From positions 77,970-123,827 of the forward strand of contig FR880116.1 of NCBI GenBank assembly GCA_000434555.1: a DNA stretch of 45,858 nucleotides, written 5' to 3'. Position numbers and translations under genes: made by a program. The notes under the pieces were generated by a model that saw only the letters and a list, made by a program, of their open reading frames with translations, was not told where the DNA came from and ran no database searches. Source of the DNA: Clostridium sp. CAG:524. Its GTDB lineage: Bacteria > Bacillota_I > Bacilli_A > RF39 > UBA660. The number at the start of each line of letters is the position of its first letter. Position 1 is the stretch's first letter. Below, one piece after another: positions 1 to 7,390 of this stretch.

Positions 1-269
1 AAATATATAATAGAATTACTGACTTTGATATCACTAAAGGAGATATTATCGCTGGAACAGGTAGTATAGAAGTAGATGGAACTGTAGGTGATATAGATGG
101 AGTTAAATATAAGATAAAAGGTGCTGTTAAAAATAAAGCAAAAGTATTTATCGTACCAAGTGGTAACTATGATGAAGCATTAAAATTAAAAGAAAAAAAC
201 AACTATGACATTGAACTTATCAAAGCAGATAATCTTCATAATGTAATAGAAAATTTAAAAAATAGGTAG
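1..269 (+). CDS. C-terminal end of a Lon-domain (S16) serine protease, SepM/YlbL-like; 5' end outside the window
   Basis: The open frame enters from the left edge (codons from base 3) and stops at TAG 267-269. The visible 88 residues contain AGTGSIEVDGTVGDIDG followed by VKYKIKGAVKNKA and VFIVPSGNYDEA. This is the end of the Lon proteolytic domain, where the catalytic Lys follows the conserved GDIDG/GGIK turn; the catalytic Ser would lie upstream, outside the window. The spacing and ending match the membrane-anchored PDZ-S16 proteases (B. subtilis YlbL, streptococcal SepM) better than full Lon, which is inference because the N-terminal part is missing. The radC start lies 48 bases beyond the stop. 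Confidence 0.72.
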   Translation, partial: IYNRITDFDITKGDIIAGTGSIEVDGTVGDIDGVKYKIKGAVKNKAKVFIVPSGNYDEALKLKEKNNYDIELIKADNLHNVIENLKNR

Positions 270-316
270 TGTATTATAAATATTCCTCGTATATAAATAA
301 TAGGGGGAATTTTTTT

Positions 317-994
317 ATGATAAAAGACATAATCAAAAGTGAAAGACCAAGAGAAAGATTATTAAACGCAGGAGCATCTTCTTTATCAAATGAAGAGTTA
401 CTTTCAATAATATTAAAGACGGGTACTAAAAATATATCAGTAAAAGATTTATCAAGAACATTATTAAAAGAAATACACGATATAACTAATTTAAGAGATA
501 TTACATATAATAAACTTATTAAAATAAAAGGAATAGGCAGTGTAAAAGCAATAGAACTATTAGCTTCTTTAGAACTTGGAAAACGAGTTTATTATACAAA
601 TATAAAAGATAAAATAAAACTTAATAATTCAACACTTATATTTGATACATTTAAAGACTTATTTATAAATGAAACACAAGAAAACTTTTATGCTCTATAT
701 CTTAATCCTAAAATGGAGTTAATATCTTATAAATTATTATTTAAAGGTACTATTAATACATCTGTAGTTCATCCAAGAGAAATATTTAAACATGCATTTT
801 TAGAAAGTGCTCACTCAATAATAGTGATACATAACCATCCATCAAATAATACGACACCATCAAATGAAGACATAGACCTTACTAATAAACTATTTGAAAT
901 AGGAAGTATTATGGCTATACCACTTCTTGATCATATAATAATTGGTAAAGATAACTATTATAGTTTCTATGAAAATATGCATAAAAAAGAATAA
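317..994 (+). CDS. radC: DNA repair protein RadC (JAMM/MPN domain protein)
   Basis: The 225-residue protein is normal for RadC. It has an N-terminal helix-hairpin-helix (IKGIGSVKAIELLASLELG, about residues 66-85) and a C-terminal JAMM metal-binding motif (HNHPSNNTTPSNEDI, His172/His174 and the downstream Asp). An upstream in-frame GTG at 269 would extend it, but AGGGGG at 302-306 sits correctly before the ATG at 317, so that start is chosen. RadC family members carry a predicted zinc hydrolase fold; the cellular role is not firmly established despite the repair name. In B. subtilis radC precedes mreBCD-minCD-spoIVFA; here spoIVFA follows directly after 17 bases. Confidence 0.93.
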   Translation: MIKDIIKSERPRERLLNAGASSLSNEELLSIILKTGTKNISVKDLSRTLLKEIHDITNLRDITYNKLIKIKGIGSVKAIELLASLELGKRVYYTNIKDKIKLNNSTLIFDTFKDLFINETQENFYALYLNPKMELISYKLLFKGTINTSVVHPREIFKHAFLESAHSIIVIHNHPSNNTTPSNEDIDLTNKLFEIGSIMAIPLLDHIIIGKDNYYSFYENMHKKE

Positions 995-1011
995 GCATTA
1001 TATAATTTAAT

Positions 1012-1560
1012 ATGACATACGAAGAATATAAAAATAATAAAAAAGAAACAAGTGGTAAAAGTATATTTAAAACATTCATGAGTAAACTATTTACAATAGT
1101 TATTTTTACAATGTTAGTTGTTATTATAAGTAATTATTCACCTAAATTTAGAGATTTCGTTACTAATAAAGTATTAAATAGTACGATAGATTTTAGCTTC
1201 ATAAATAAATTTATGAATAAGACAACAGATGTATTTAAAAATAATGATACAAGAAAAGTATTTAAAGAAGAAACAAAGCATGAAAAATATAAAGATGGTA
1301 TTAAATATATGATAGGTGAAAGTGAAAATATATATCTAAAAGATAGTGGAATAGTTACATTCATAGGTAATAAAGATGGTTATAACAATACAATAATAAT
1401 TCAACAAAGCAATGGTTATTATGCTTGGTATGGAAATGTAAAAGAATCAGTTAAACTTTATGACTATATTGAATCTGGTGAAGTAATAGGTACAGCTGAT
1501 AGTGAATATTATTATGTCCTTTTAAAAGATAATAAACCAGTTAACATAGATGAAAATTAA
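1012..1560 (+). CDS. SpoIVFA-like membrane protein with degenerate LytM (M23) domain
   Basis: 182 residues: a short charged N-terminus, one membrane segment at about residues 25-42 (TIVIFTMLVVIISNY), a linker, and a C-terminal beta-rich part (SGIVTFIGNKDGYNNTIIIQ, then IESGEVIGTA) that resembles the LytM/M23 fold without its zinc ligands. SpoIVFA has this architecture and in spore formers holds the site-2 protease SpoIVFB in check. Identity rests mainly on position: radC upstream, and the M50 protease gene overlapping its last 11 bases. No clear Shine-Dalgarno is seen, so it is probably translated with radC. Sequence similarity alone would be weak evidence. Confidence 0.68.
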   Translation: MTYEEYKNNKKETSGKSIFKTFMSKLFTIVIFTMLVVIISNYSPKFRDFVTNKVLNSTIDFSFINKFMNKTTDVFKNNDTRKVFKEETKHEKYKDGIKYMIGESENIYLKDSGIVTFIGNKDGYNNTIIIQQSNGYYAWYGNVKESVKLYDYIESGEVIGTADSEYYYVLLKDNKPVNIDEN

Positions 1561-2293
1561 TATACATAATACAACATATGTATTCGTTCTTTTATCTTTT
1601 TTAAGTGGATATTTTGAATATGTATATCTTTTTTTATTGATAATATTTATTCATGAAAGCGGACACTATATCTTTAGCAAAATAGTAAACTTTAAGTATA
1701 GTGAAATAATAATATATCCATTTGGTGGTATAACTAATTATAATGAAGACTTAAATGTAAGCGTAAATAAAGAACTCTTCACTTTAATAGGTGGTATAAC
1801 ATTTCAATTATGTTTTGTTTATTTAATATTCATTTTATATAAAAATAATTATGTAACATATCATACCTATAATATAATTAATAATATAAATAAATTACTC
1901 ATATCATATAACTTCCTTCCAATATTACCACTTGATGGAGGAAAACTACTAAATATCATACTCGATAAAATATTTCCATATAAACTTTCATTTAAAATAT
2001 CAATAATAATTTCAATTATTTTTACTATAATATTTTTATTATTAAAAAGAACATATCTAGGATTACTTTTAACATTATTCTTAATAAAATGTATCATCTT
2101 AGAAATAAATAATCTAAAATACAAATATAATAAATTCTTATTAGAAAGATATCTAAATAATTACAATTTTAAAAAGATAAAAATAATCAAGAATATAAAT
2201 AATTTAAAAAGAGATAATTATCACATAATAAATAATATGTTAGAGAAGAAATACTTAAAGAAATTATTTGACAGAAACACGTATTTATGCTAA
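1550..2293 (+). CDS. SpoIVFB-like site-2 intramembrane metalloprotease (M50)
   Basis: 247 residues, mostly hydrophobic. HESGH at residues 35-39 gives the HExxH zinc motif within the first membrane region, and LPILPLDGGK places the third ligand at Asp129, both typical of S2P/SpoIVFB proteases. After about residue 185 the chain becomes a basic, Asn/Lys-rich cytosolic tail where SpoIVFB carries its CBS domain; no clear CBS domain is visible. In spore formers SpoIVFB cleaves pro-sigma-K inside the mother cell. Whether this organism sporulates cannot be decided here, although a CotZ-like gene lies about 5 kb away. The rplU promoter begins inside the last codons. Confidence 0.85.
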   Translation: MKINIHNTTYVFVLLSFLSGYFEYVYLFLLIIFIHESGHYIFSKIVNFKYSEIIIYPFGGITNYNEDLNVSVNKELFTLIGGITFQLCFVYLIFILYKNNYVTYHTYNIINNINKLLISYNFLPILPLDGGKLLNIILDKIFPYKLSFKISIIISIIFTIIFLLLKRTYLGLLLTLFLIKCIILEINNLKYKYNKFLLERYLNNYNFKKIKIIKNINNLKRDNYHIINNMLEKKYLKKLFDRNTYLC

Positions 2294-2296
2294 AAT
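2268..2296 (+). promoter_or_regulatory. Sigma-A promoter of the rplU-prp-rpmA operon
   Basis: TTGACA (2268-2273), 17-base spacer, TAAAAT (2291-2296), with a TG one base before the -10. It starts inside the 3' end of the M50 protease gene and gives a predicted start near 2303, about 100 bases before rplU, leaving room for the leader RNA. Confidence 0.85.
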
Positions 2297-2302
2297 ATCC
2301 AT

Positions 2303-2392
2303 GTTTGTAGAAATCTTTCTCTACAACCGCATTGAAAAGGTTATTTAAAAGATGGAAAATTCTTACCTTAAAAGCGAGTCTTATTGAAGGAG
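2303..2392 (+). ncRNA. Ribosomal protein L21 leader (cis-regulatory RNA)
   Basis: The transcribed leader before rplU contains a short hairpin (TTGTAGA / TCTACAA, about 2305-2323), a pyrimidine-poor central part, and ACCTTAAAAGCGAGTCTTA (2367-2385) directly before the Shine-Dalgarno AAGGAGG. A conserved element ending in GCGAGTCTT before the ribosome-binding site is what I recall of the Firmicute L21 leader. The family is thought to respond to L21 itself. The call is from memory of the motif and from position; a covariance-model search would settle it. Confidence 0.65.
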
Positions 2393-2399
2393 GAATAAA

Positions 2400-2699
2400 A
2401 TGAAAGCAATATTCGTAACTGGTGGAAAACAATATATGGTTGAAGAAGGACAAGAACTATATGTTGAAAAGCTAGATAATGAAGTAGAATCAGAAGTTGT
2501 TTTTGATGAAGTTTTATATGTTGATGGTAAGGTAGGAACTCCTACTGTTAAGGGTGCTAAAGTTGTTGCTAAAGTATTAAAACATGGTAAACAAAAGAAA
2601 GTACTTGTGTTTAAATATAAACCAAAGAAAAAATATAGAAAAACTCAAGGACATAGACAACCTTATACTAAGATTCTTATCAAATCTATTTCTAAGTAA
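2400..2699 (+). CDS. rplU: 50S ribosomal protein L21
   Basis: 99 residues, full length for L21, with the typical start MKAIFVTGGKQYMVEEG and the C-terminal signature KYRKTQGHRQPYTKILI. L21 binds 23S rRNA in the large subunit. AAGGAGG at 2389-2395 supports the ATG at 2400. The stop codon overlaps the start of prp by one base, so L21, the L27-processing protease and L27 are translationally linked. Expression is probably controlled by the promoter and leader just upstream. Confidence 0.97.
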   Translation: MKAIFVTGGKQYMVEEGQELYVEKLDNEVESEVVFDEVLYVDGKVGTPTVKGAKVVAKVLKHGKQKKVLVFKYKPKKKYRKTQGHRQPYTKILIKSISK

Positions 2700-3013
2700 T
2701 GATTAAAGTAAGAATTACTAAAAAAAATAATGTTATCGAAAGTATTCATTGTAATGGTCATGCGAATTATTCAAGAGATGGAAAAGATATAGTTTGTGCA
2801 TCTTTTAGTACTATGATTATTACTACTATAAATGCAATACTTGAGTTTGACAAAGATGCTATTAGTTATACTGATACTAATGATTTAGAAATTATTAATA
2901 TTAAGAAAGATAATATAACAAATGGCTTACTTAACAATTTAGTTCAAATGATGAAGGAACTAAAAGAAAATTATGATAAAAATATTAATATTAAGGAGGA
3001 AAACCATGAATAA
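2699..3013 (+). CDS. prp: Ribosomal-processing cysteine protease Prp (YsxB), L27 maturation
   Basis: 104 residues. NGHANYSRDGKDIVCASFS gives the conserved catalytic pair His21 and Cys33, matching the GHA...DIVCA signature of Prp. In Firmicutes this protease removes the N-terminal extension of ribosomal protein L27, and the L27 encoded next door carries exactly such an extension. The start overlaps the rplU stop by one base and the end overlaps rpmA by eight, the usual order rplU-prp-rpmA. The acidic, Asn/Lys-rich C-terminus is not conserved. Confidence 0.95.
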   Translation: MIKVRITKKNNVIESIHCNGHANYSRDGKDIVCASFSTMIITTINAILEFDKDAISYTDTNDLEIINIKKDNITNGLLNNLVQMMKELKENYDKNINIKEENHE

Positions 3014-3290
3014 GATGAAGTTAAATATACAATTATTCGCATCTAAAAAAGGTGTTGGTTCTACAAAGAATGGTAGAGATTCTGCCGGTCGTAGATTAGG
3101 TGCTAAGTTAAGTGACGGACAAGTTGCTAAAGCTGGCGCAATAATTTATCGTCAAAGAGGAACTAAAATTTATCCAGGTAACAATGTAGGAATGGGTAAA
3201 GATCATACTTTATATGCTAAAATTAATGGAAATGTAAAGTTTGAAAGAAAAGGAAAAGACAAAAAACAAGTTAGCGTTTATGAGAACTAG
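3006..3290 (+). CDS. rpmA: 50S ribosomal protein L27 with Prp-cleavable N-terminal extension
   Basis: 94 residues. The N-terminus MNKMKLNIQLFA followed by SKKGVGSTKNGR is the Firmicute L27 pattern, in which Prp cuts after the FA (here Ala12/Ser13) to expose the mature end that reaches the peptidyl-transferase centre. ATG 3006 is chosen because AGGAGG (2994-2999) lies just before it; the in-frame ATG at 2973 would be inside prp and lacks such a site. The gene closes the rplU operon. No strong hairpin terminator is visible directly after TAG 3288-3290. Confidence 0.97.
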   Translation: MNKMKLNIQLFASKKGVGSTKNGRDSAGRRLGAKLSDGQVAKAGAIIYRQRGTKIYPGNNVGMGKDHTLYAKINGNVKFERKGKDKKQVSVYEN

Positions 3291-3294
3291 TAAT

Positions 3295-3351
3295 AGTTCT
3301 TTTCTTTTGCATAAAAATGATATATAATACTACTTAAAGGTGATTTTTATG
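3295..3351 (+). repeat. Direct repeat, copy 1: promoter/RBS block before the first tandem paralogue
   Basis: 57 bases ending in the ATG at 3349 closely match 4701-4757 before the second paralogue, with equal length and only a handful of differences. Shared elements are a pyrimidine stretch beginning AGTTCTTTTCTTTTGC, a TATAAT -10 (3323-3328) and AAAGGTG as ribosome-binding site. No good -35 hexamer sits 16-18 bases upstream of the -10. The match indicates that gene and promoter were duplicated together. Confidence 0.85.
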
Positions 3352-4086
3352 TTATATAAAGGAAGAGTAATACCAAAGAAAGCAATAAAACCAGTAGAAG
3401 TAAGACTAGTATATCGTTATGGCACATTTTCAAAAATAAATGATAAAGATTTTGCTAATATAGATAGTGAAGATCAAGATATATTAACAGATTATTTAAA
3501 ATCTTTATCCAATAAAATAACTGAATATGAAACATTTCAAATTGATGATGAAGAAATAATCAAAATATTAAATAAAGAATATTCTAATACACAACATTAT
3601 TATAGTGCCAATAGTACTTATGAAGAAATAATATATGAAAGAGTAGAAGATCAAGAGGGAAATATATACGCCAAAGAATTATTAACTGGTTCTCTATTTC
3701 CAATCGAATGTGATGGAACTATTGAAACAAAGGTGTACACTATTAAAAGATTAGTAACCAATGGAAGCATTGCTGATTATTGTGATCTTGCTATTTCTTC
3801 AGATTCTAATCATGTTAATTATGCTAGAATAGAAAAAATTGTTACTGATTATAAAATTGCTTCACCAAAAGATGTGGAAAATTATGAAACACAATTTGAT
3901 GGTGGATTTAGACTTCAAAAAGCAAAAGAAAAATTTTTAAGAAAAATAAGAGAAGATTCCATGTCAAATACTCTTGATAGTGAAGTAGAAGTGTATCCTA
4001 TTAAGCCTAAAAAGAAAGAAAAAAGAAAAAGAGAAATTCAAAATACTACTACAAAATGTATGGAAAATATTGAATATTTAATATAA
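3349..4086 (+). CDS. Protein of unknown function, N-terminal part of a gene interrupted by an in-frame TAA
   Basis: 245 residues, charged and soluble, no membrane segment. I do not recognise the family. AAAGGTG before the ATG at 3349 sets the start; the in-frame GTG at 3340 overlaps that site and is rejected. The frame stops at TAA 4084-4086, but the same frame continues without further stops to 4689, and the continuation aligns residue for residue with the intact paralogue at 4755-6128 (MENIEYLI here, MENIEYMI there). The TAA replaces a Ser codon (AGT) of the paralogue, so this is probably a recent nonsense mutation. The first 90 residues differ strongly between copies; from IYERVEDQEGNIYAKELL onward they are alike. 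Confidence 0.7.
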   Translation: MLYKGRVIPKKAIKPVEVRLVYRYGTFSKINDKDFANIDSEDQDILTDYLKSLSNKITEYETFQIDDEEIIKILNKEYSNTQHYYSANSTYEEIIYERVEDQEGNIYAKELLTGSLFPIECDGTIETKVYTIKRLVTNGSIADYCDLAISSDSNHVNYARIEKIVTDYKIASPKDVENYETQFDGGFRLQKAKEKFLRKIREDSMSNTLDSEVEVYPIKPKKKEKRKREIQNTTTKCMENIEYLI

Positions 4087-4164
4087 AAACTAAAAAAAGT
4101 TAATCCAGCAAAAGCAAAAGAATTTAGTGAAGAATATGATCATGCATTAAATATAGAAGATATT

Positions 4165-4689
4165 ATGCAAAATAAAATGGTATCGGAAGCAGCATTAATC
4201 GCATTAGAAGCAAAACTTGAGTTTGAATTAATGTTTTCAAAAGGAGAAAATACATCTTTAGCAGATAAAATAGAAGATTTAAAAAGAGAATATTTATCAC
4301 ATTTTGTGAGTGAAACGCAAACAAAAACATCAATAACGCTTGATGATTTAGATAAACTAATGGAATTATTCTTAAAAACAAAAGATAACTATAGTATTTT
4401 AGAACAAAGAAAAATATTAAGAAACTTTGCTAGTCTTTATGCTTTAGAAGTTAAAGAAAATGAAAGCGAAGTAACTGTTGAAAGACTACAAGATAGCTAT
4501 TTTGAAGATTTAAAAAAATCTATATTATTATTTATAAATGCTTTAGTAGAAAGTGGATATGTTAAAGATAATATAATAACAGAGTTAACAGATACTGAAA
4601 ATACAGAAGAAATACTAAATTTAATTAAAAACTTAGAATTTAAGAAAATGTCATTAAAAGATGCAAAAGGACTTGAATTAGTTATGTAG
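4165..4689 (+). CDS. C-terminal part of the interrupted paralogue (same frame as 3349-4086)
   Basis: The 174 residues from the ATG at 4165 are the in-frame continuation of the preceding fragment; sense codons actually resume at 4087. The sequence is helical and highly charged, and SITLDDLDKLMELFLKTKD and YSILEQRKILRNFA are almost identical to the second paralogue. There is no ribosome-binding site before 4165, so independent translation is doubtful. It could be a remnant, the product of reinitiation, or part of a full-length protein if the TAA is a sequencing error. Function unknown. Confidence 0.6.
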   Translation: MQNKMVSEAALIALEAKLEFELMFSKGENTSLADKIEDLKREYLSHFVSETQTKTSITLDDLDKLMELFLKTKDNYSILEQRKILRNFASLYALEVKENESEVTVERLQDSYFEDLKKSILLFINALVESGYVKDNIITELTDTENTEEILNLIKNLEFKKMSLKDAKGLELVM

Positions 4690-4700
4690 TGGACTATAAA

Positions 4701-4757
4701 AGTTCTTTTCTTTTGCCTAAAAATGATATATAATATCACTCAAAGGTGATTAATATG
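4701..4757 (+). repeat. Direct repeat, copy 2: promoter/RBS block before the second tandem paralogue
   Basis: Partner of 3295-3351. It has the same AGTTCTTTTCTTTTGC start, TATAAT at 4729-4734 and AAAGGTG at 4742-4748, with the ATG at 4755 exactly as far from the -10 as in copy 1 (26 bases). The implied 5' untranslated region is very short, about 14 bases. Confidence 0.85.
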
Positions 4758-6128
4758 AAGCAATATTTTAAAGGATGTTTAATATCTTGTGCTGATGCTA
4801 CAGATTATCCTAGCGTAGACGTAGCACTACAAGGATATGGATACAGAGTAGTAGAATTAGATGGAAGAAGAATCTCAGATATAGAAATATGCGATATAAT
4901 ACAAAGCTTATCTAAAGAAGCACTTAGAACTTTTAATAGAAAAAGCAGTGTAGAAGTAACATCTCCACAAATGATCGCATCATTAAATAATGCATTTAAA
5001 GATGTAGGACCAACCATATATGAAAATGATGTTTTACTAAATCTAATGTATGAAAAAGTAGAAGATGCTGAAGGTAATATATATGCAAGAGAACTACTAA
5101 GCGGAAAATTATTTCCAATAGGTGATAGTCATACAAAATTTATGAAATATACTCTCACTGATATCCCATCATGCCCAAATGCATCAACATTCACAATTAA
5201 AATAGAAACAGAGTATAGACATCCAAACTATGAGAAAATATATTCAGTCATGATGTTTGAAGAAGTAGCTGATAAAAATGATTTAGATGAATATTTAAAT
5301 AAATACGATAGAATGTTTTTTGGAGAATATAAAAAACAAAAAAGAATAGATAGAATAGTATATGAATCAAATAAAAATGTCTTAAGTGAAGAAGTAGAAG
5401 TCACTGAAATATCAAGAAATAGAAAAACTAAAACAGAAAGACAAAGTCAAAATACACTTACAATAAGCATGGAAAATATAGAATACATGATTAGTAGATT
5501 AGAAAGCATTAATCCAGAAAGAAGTAAATACTATAGTGAAGAATATGAACGTGCTTTAAATAGTGTAGATATCATGCAAAATAAAAGAGTATTAGAAACA
5601 TCAATAATATCACTAGAAGCAAGACTAGAATTTGAACTAATGTTTACAAAAGGAGAAAATACATCTTTAACAGAAAAATTAGATGAATTAAAGAAAGAAT
5701 ACTTATCACATTTTATAGAAAAAACACAAGAAAAAACATCAATAACATTAGATGATTTAGATAAACTAATGGAATTATTCTTAAAGACAAAAGATAGCTA
5801 TAGTATTCTTGAACAAAGAAAAATATTAAGAAATTTTGCCACTATTTACACACTTGAAGTAAAAGAAAATATAAAAGAAATAGATTCTAATAGATTAAAA
5901 GATAGTTACTTTAATGATTTAAAGAAATCAATTATATTATCAATTAAATCATTAATACAAACTGGTTTATTTAAAGGTAATATACAATTTGAATTAAGTA
6001 CAGATGAATCTATAGAAAATATTTTAGAATTGATTAGAAGTTTAGAGATAGAAAAAACACAAGAAGAACCAGAAAACAGTAATCAAAAGAACCTTAAAAT
6101 GAGTGAAAAAATCACATTTTATACGTAA
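4755..6128 (+). CDS. Intact tandem paralogue, large helical protein of unknown function
   Basis: 457 residues, soluble, very rich in Glu, Lys and Ser. The start is ATG 4755 behind AAAGGTG; the GTG at 4746 overlaps the ribosome-binding site. Three parts can be seen: a variable N-terminus (about 1-90), a beta-rich middle (LMYEKVEDAEGNIYARELL, about 97-115), and a long helical C-terminal half (about 240-425) with the conserved blocks TSITLDDLDKLMELFLKTKD and YSILEQRKILRNFA shared with the first copy. No catalytic motif is recognised. It ends at a good terminator. Divergent N-termini on a shared body might mean different partners, which is inference. Confidence 0.8.
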   Translation: MKQYFKGCLISCADATDYPSVDVALQGYGYRVVELDGRRISDIEICDIIQSLSKEALRTFNRKSSVEVTSPQMIASLNNAFKDVGPTIYENDVLLNLMYEKVEDAEGNIYARELLSGKLFPIGDSHTKFMKYTLTDIPSCPNASTFTIKIETEYRHPNYEKIYSVMMFEEVADKNDLDEYLNKYDRMFFGEYKKQKRIDRIVYESNKNVLSEEVEVTEISRNRKTKTERQSQNTLTISMENIEYMISRLESINPERSKYYSEEYERALNSVDIMQNKRVLETSIISLEARLEFELMFTKGENTSLTEKLDELKKEYLSHFIEKTQEKTSITLDDLDKLMELFLKTKDSYSILEQRKILRNFATIYTLEVKENIKEIDSNRLKDSYFNDLKKSIILSIKSLIQTGLFKGNIQFELSTDESIENILELIRSLEIEKTQEEPENSNQKNLKMSEKITFYT

Positions 6129-6141
6129 TTCTATGTAAAGT

Positions 6142-6167
6142 AAAAGCACATTTTTGTGCTTTTTTTC
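6142..6167 (+). terminator. Intrinsic terminator after the second paralogue
   Basis: AAAAGCACA (6142-6150), short T loop, TGTGCTTTT and a run of T. Classic stem plus U-tract 13 bases after the stop codon. Confidence 0.88.
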
Positions 6168-6241
6168 TCTGAATCTTTTTAAAAAGCACAAGATATGAAA
6201 AAACGCATGTTATACTTATGACATCAAAGGGAGGAAGTATA

Positions 6242-6643
6242 ATGAAAAAAAGAAACATTAAAGAAAATTTAATTTCAAAAGAATATGATAATAATAAGAA
6301 AGGAAAAACATTATTGAAACTCATTATTAATGGTGAGACATTATTTGATACAAAAGAGAATGAATTATCAAAAGAAGAATTTTTAAAATTATACAACCAA
6401 GTAGGAAAATCAAGTATCACTAGTCTGTATGCATTTTCAAAACTTATGAATGAAACAAAAGATAAAGAATTATCATATAAATTAACTGGAATATTAACTT
6501 ACCTTATCATATTTACCGAAAAAGAGTTAAAAGTAAATTGCGATATCAATAATTTATGCAAAAAACTTATTAATGTTTGCAAAGTGAAAGGCAATAAAAT
6601 TTATAATTTGAGTATGATAGAAATATTAAAAGAAGTTTATTAA
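6242..6643 (+). CDS. Small helical protein of unknown function
   Basis: 133 residues, lysine-rich, no signal peptide or membrane segment. GGGAGG at 6228-6233 supports the ATG at 6242 over the ATG at 6218. I do not recognise the family. From about residue 39 it aligns with the next gene: both have LSK(E/D)E, a Gly followed by (S/N)ITxLY, and a C-terminal D(I/Y)xxLC element, so the two are diverged tandem paralogues. Its own terminator is not evident and the next start follows after 15 bases, which suggests joint transcription. Confidence 0.72.
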   Translation: MKKRNIKENLISKEYDNNKKGKTLLKLIINGETLFDTKENELSKEEFLKLYNQVGKSSITSLYAFSKLMNETKDKELSYKLTGILTYLIIFTEKELKVNCDINNLCKKLINVCKVKGNKIYNLSMIEILKEVY

Positions 6644-6658
6644 AAAAAGAATATTAAA

Positions 6659-6970
6659 ATGATAAAAGTATTAAATAATATTAAAAATAAAATTATAAAT
6701 ATATTTTTTGAAGAAGTATCAGAAATAGAACACAAAGAAATTCTCAGTAAAGATGAACTAAATGAATTAAGAAATAAACTTGGTAGATTAAACATCACAA
6801 GATTATATGAATATGATTCATTAATAATGGTATTTAATTCTCATGATAACGCTTATAAATTAATAAACATATTAAATGAACTATGGCTAGAATCAGCAAG
6901 ACATTTTAAATATGATTACAGCATTGATAAACTATGTGATATCTTATATGACATAAGAGCAATAATCTAG
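6659..6970 (+). CDS. Small helical protein, diverged paralogue of the preceding gene
   Basis: 103 residues, unknown family. The block from LSKDELNELRNKLGRLNITR to YSIDKLCDILYDI corresponds to the 6242-6643 product. The frame stops at TAG 6968-6970, but a neighbouring frame continues from CTA 6967 for about 20 codons (ending IISKIKRMGY, TAA at 7030-7032), in the place where the paralogue has its own C-terminal helix. A small indel may have shortened this copy. No Shine-Dalgarno is seen before the ATG. Confidence 0.6.
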   Translation: MIKVLNNIKNKIINIFFEEVSEIEHKEILSKDELNELRNKLGRLNITRLYEYDSLIMVFNSHDNAYKLINILNELWLESARHFKYDYSIDKLCDILYDIRAII

Positions 6971-7038
6971 AAGATATACTATTATTTAATAAAAATGAAA
7001 TTATAAGTAAAATTAAAAGAATGGGGTATTAAAAAAGA

Positions 7039-7317
7039 ATGAAAAGAATAGTAACTAAACACGGAAAGAAAAGAATTAAAGAAAGAGTGGGTGTAAGAAA
7101 CACAAGATACAACTACAAACAAGCAAGAATGAAAGGAAATTATAACTATCAATACGATGGCGACTTTAGAAAATTCCTAGACTATTTAGCACATAAAAAT
7201 AAACATAAAATAACAGTTTATAACAACTACATATATATAATTAAAAATAATAAACTAGTAACAGTACTAAATGTACCAAATAAATATAAGAATTTAACAC
7301 CAATATATACTAAATAA
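7039..7317 (+). CDS. Small basic protein of unknown function
   Basis: 92 residues, strongly basic. The start ITKH/VTKHGKKRIKERVG and the end YNNYIYIIKNNKLVTVLNVP give a pattern I associate with small, phage-like or chromosomal Firmicute proteins (a TKHxxxRxxER helix, then paired beta strands), loosely reminiscent of RelE/DUF4258-type folds. This is memory of a pattern, not an identification. It has no antitoxin-like neighbour. The ribosome-binding site is weak (GGGGT before a run of A). Confidence 0.6.
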   Translation: MKRIVTKHGKKRIKERVGVRNTRYNYKQARMKGNYNYQYDGDFRKFLDYLAHKNKHKITVYNNYIYIIKNNKLVTVLNVPNKYKNLTPIYTK

Positions 7318-7390
7318 TAGGTAAATAATGTAACTAAAAATAAATATAATTCATACCATATTAATGAATAGAAATAAAGGAGTGGATTAT

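Noticed and set aside
269..316. Longer RadC starting at GTG 269
   Set aside because: AGGGGG lies just before ATG 317 and the extra 16 residues are not RadC-like.
4084..4086. TAA read as a sense codon (recoding) in the broken paralogue
   Set aside because: TAA ends most genes of the window normally; a nonsense mutation or sequencing error is simpler.
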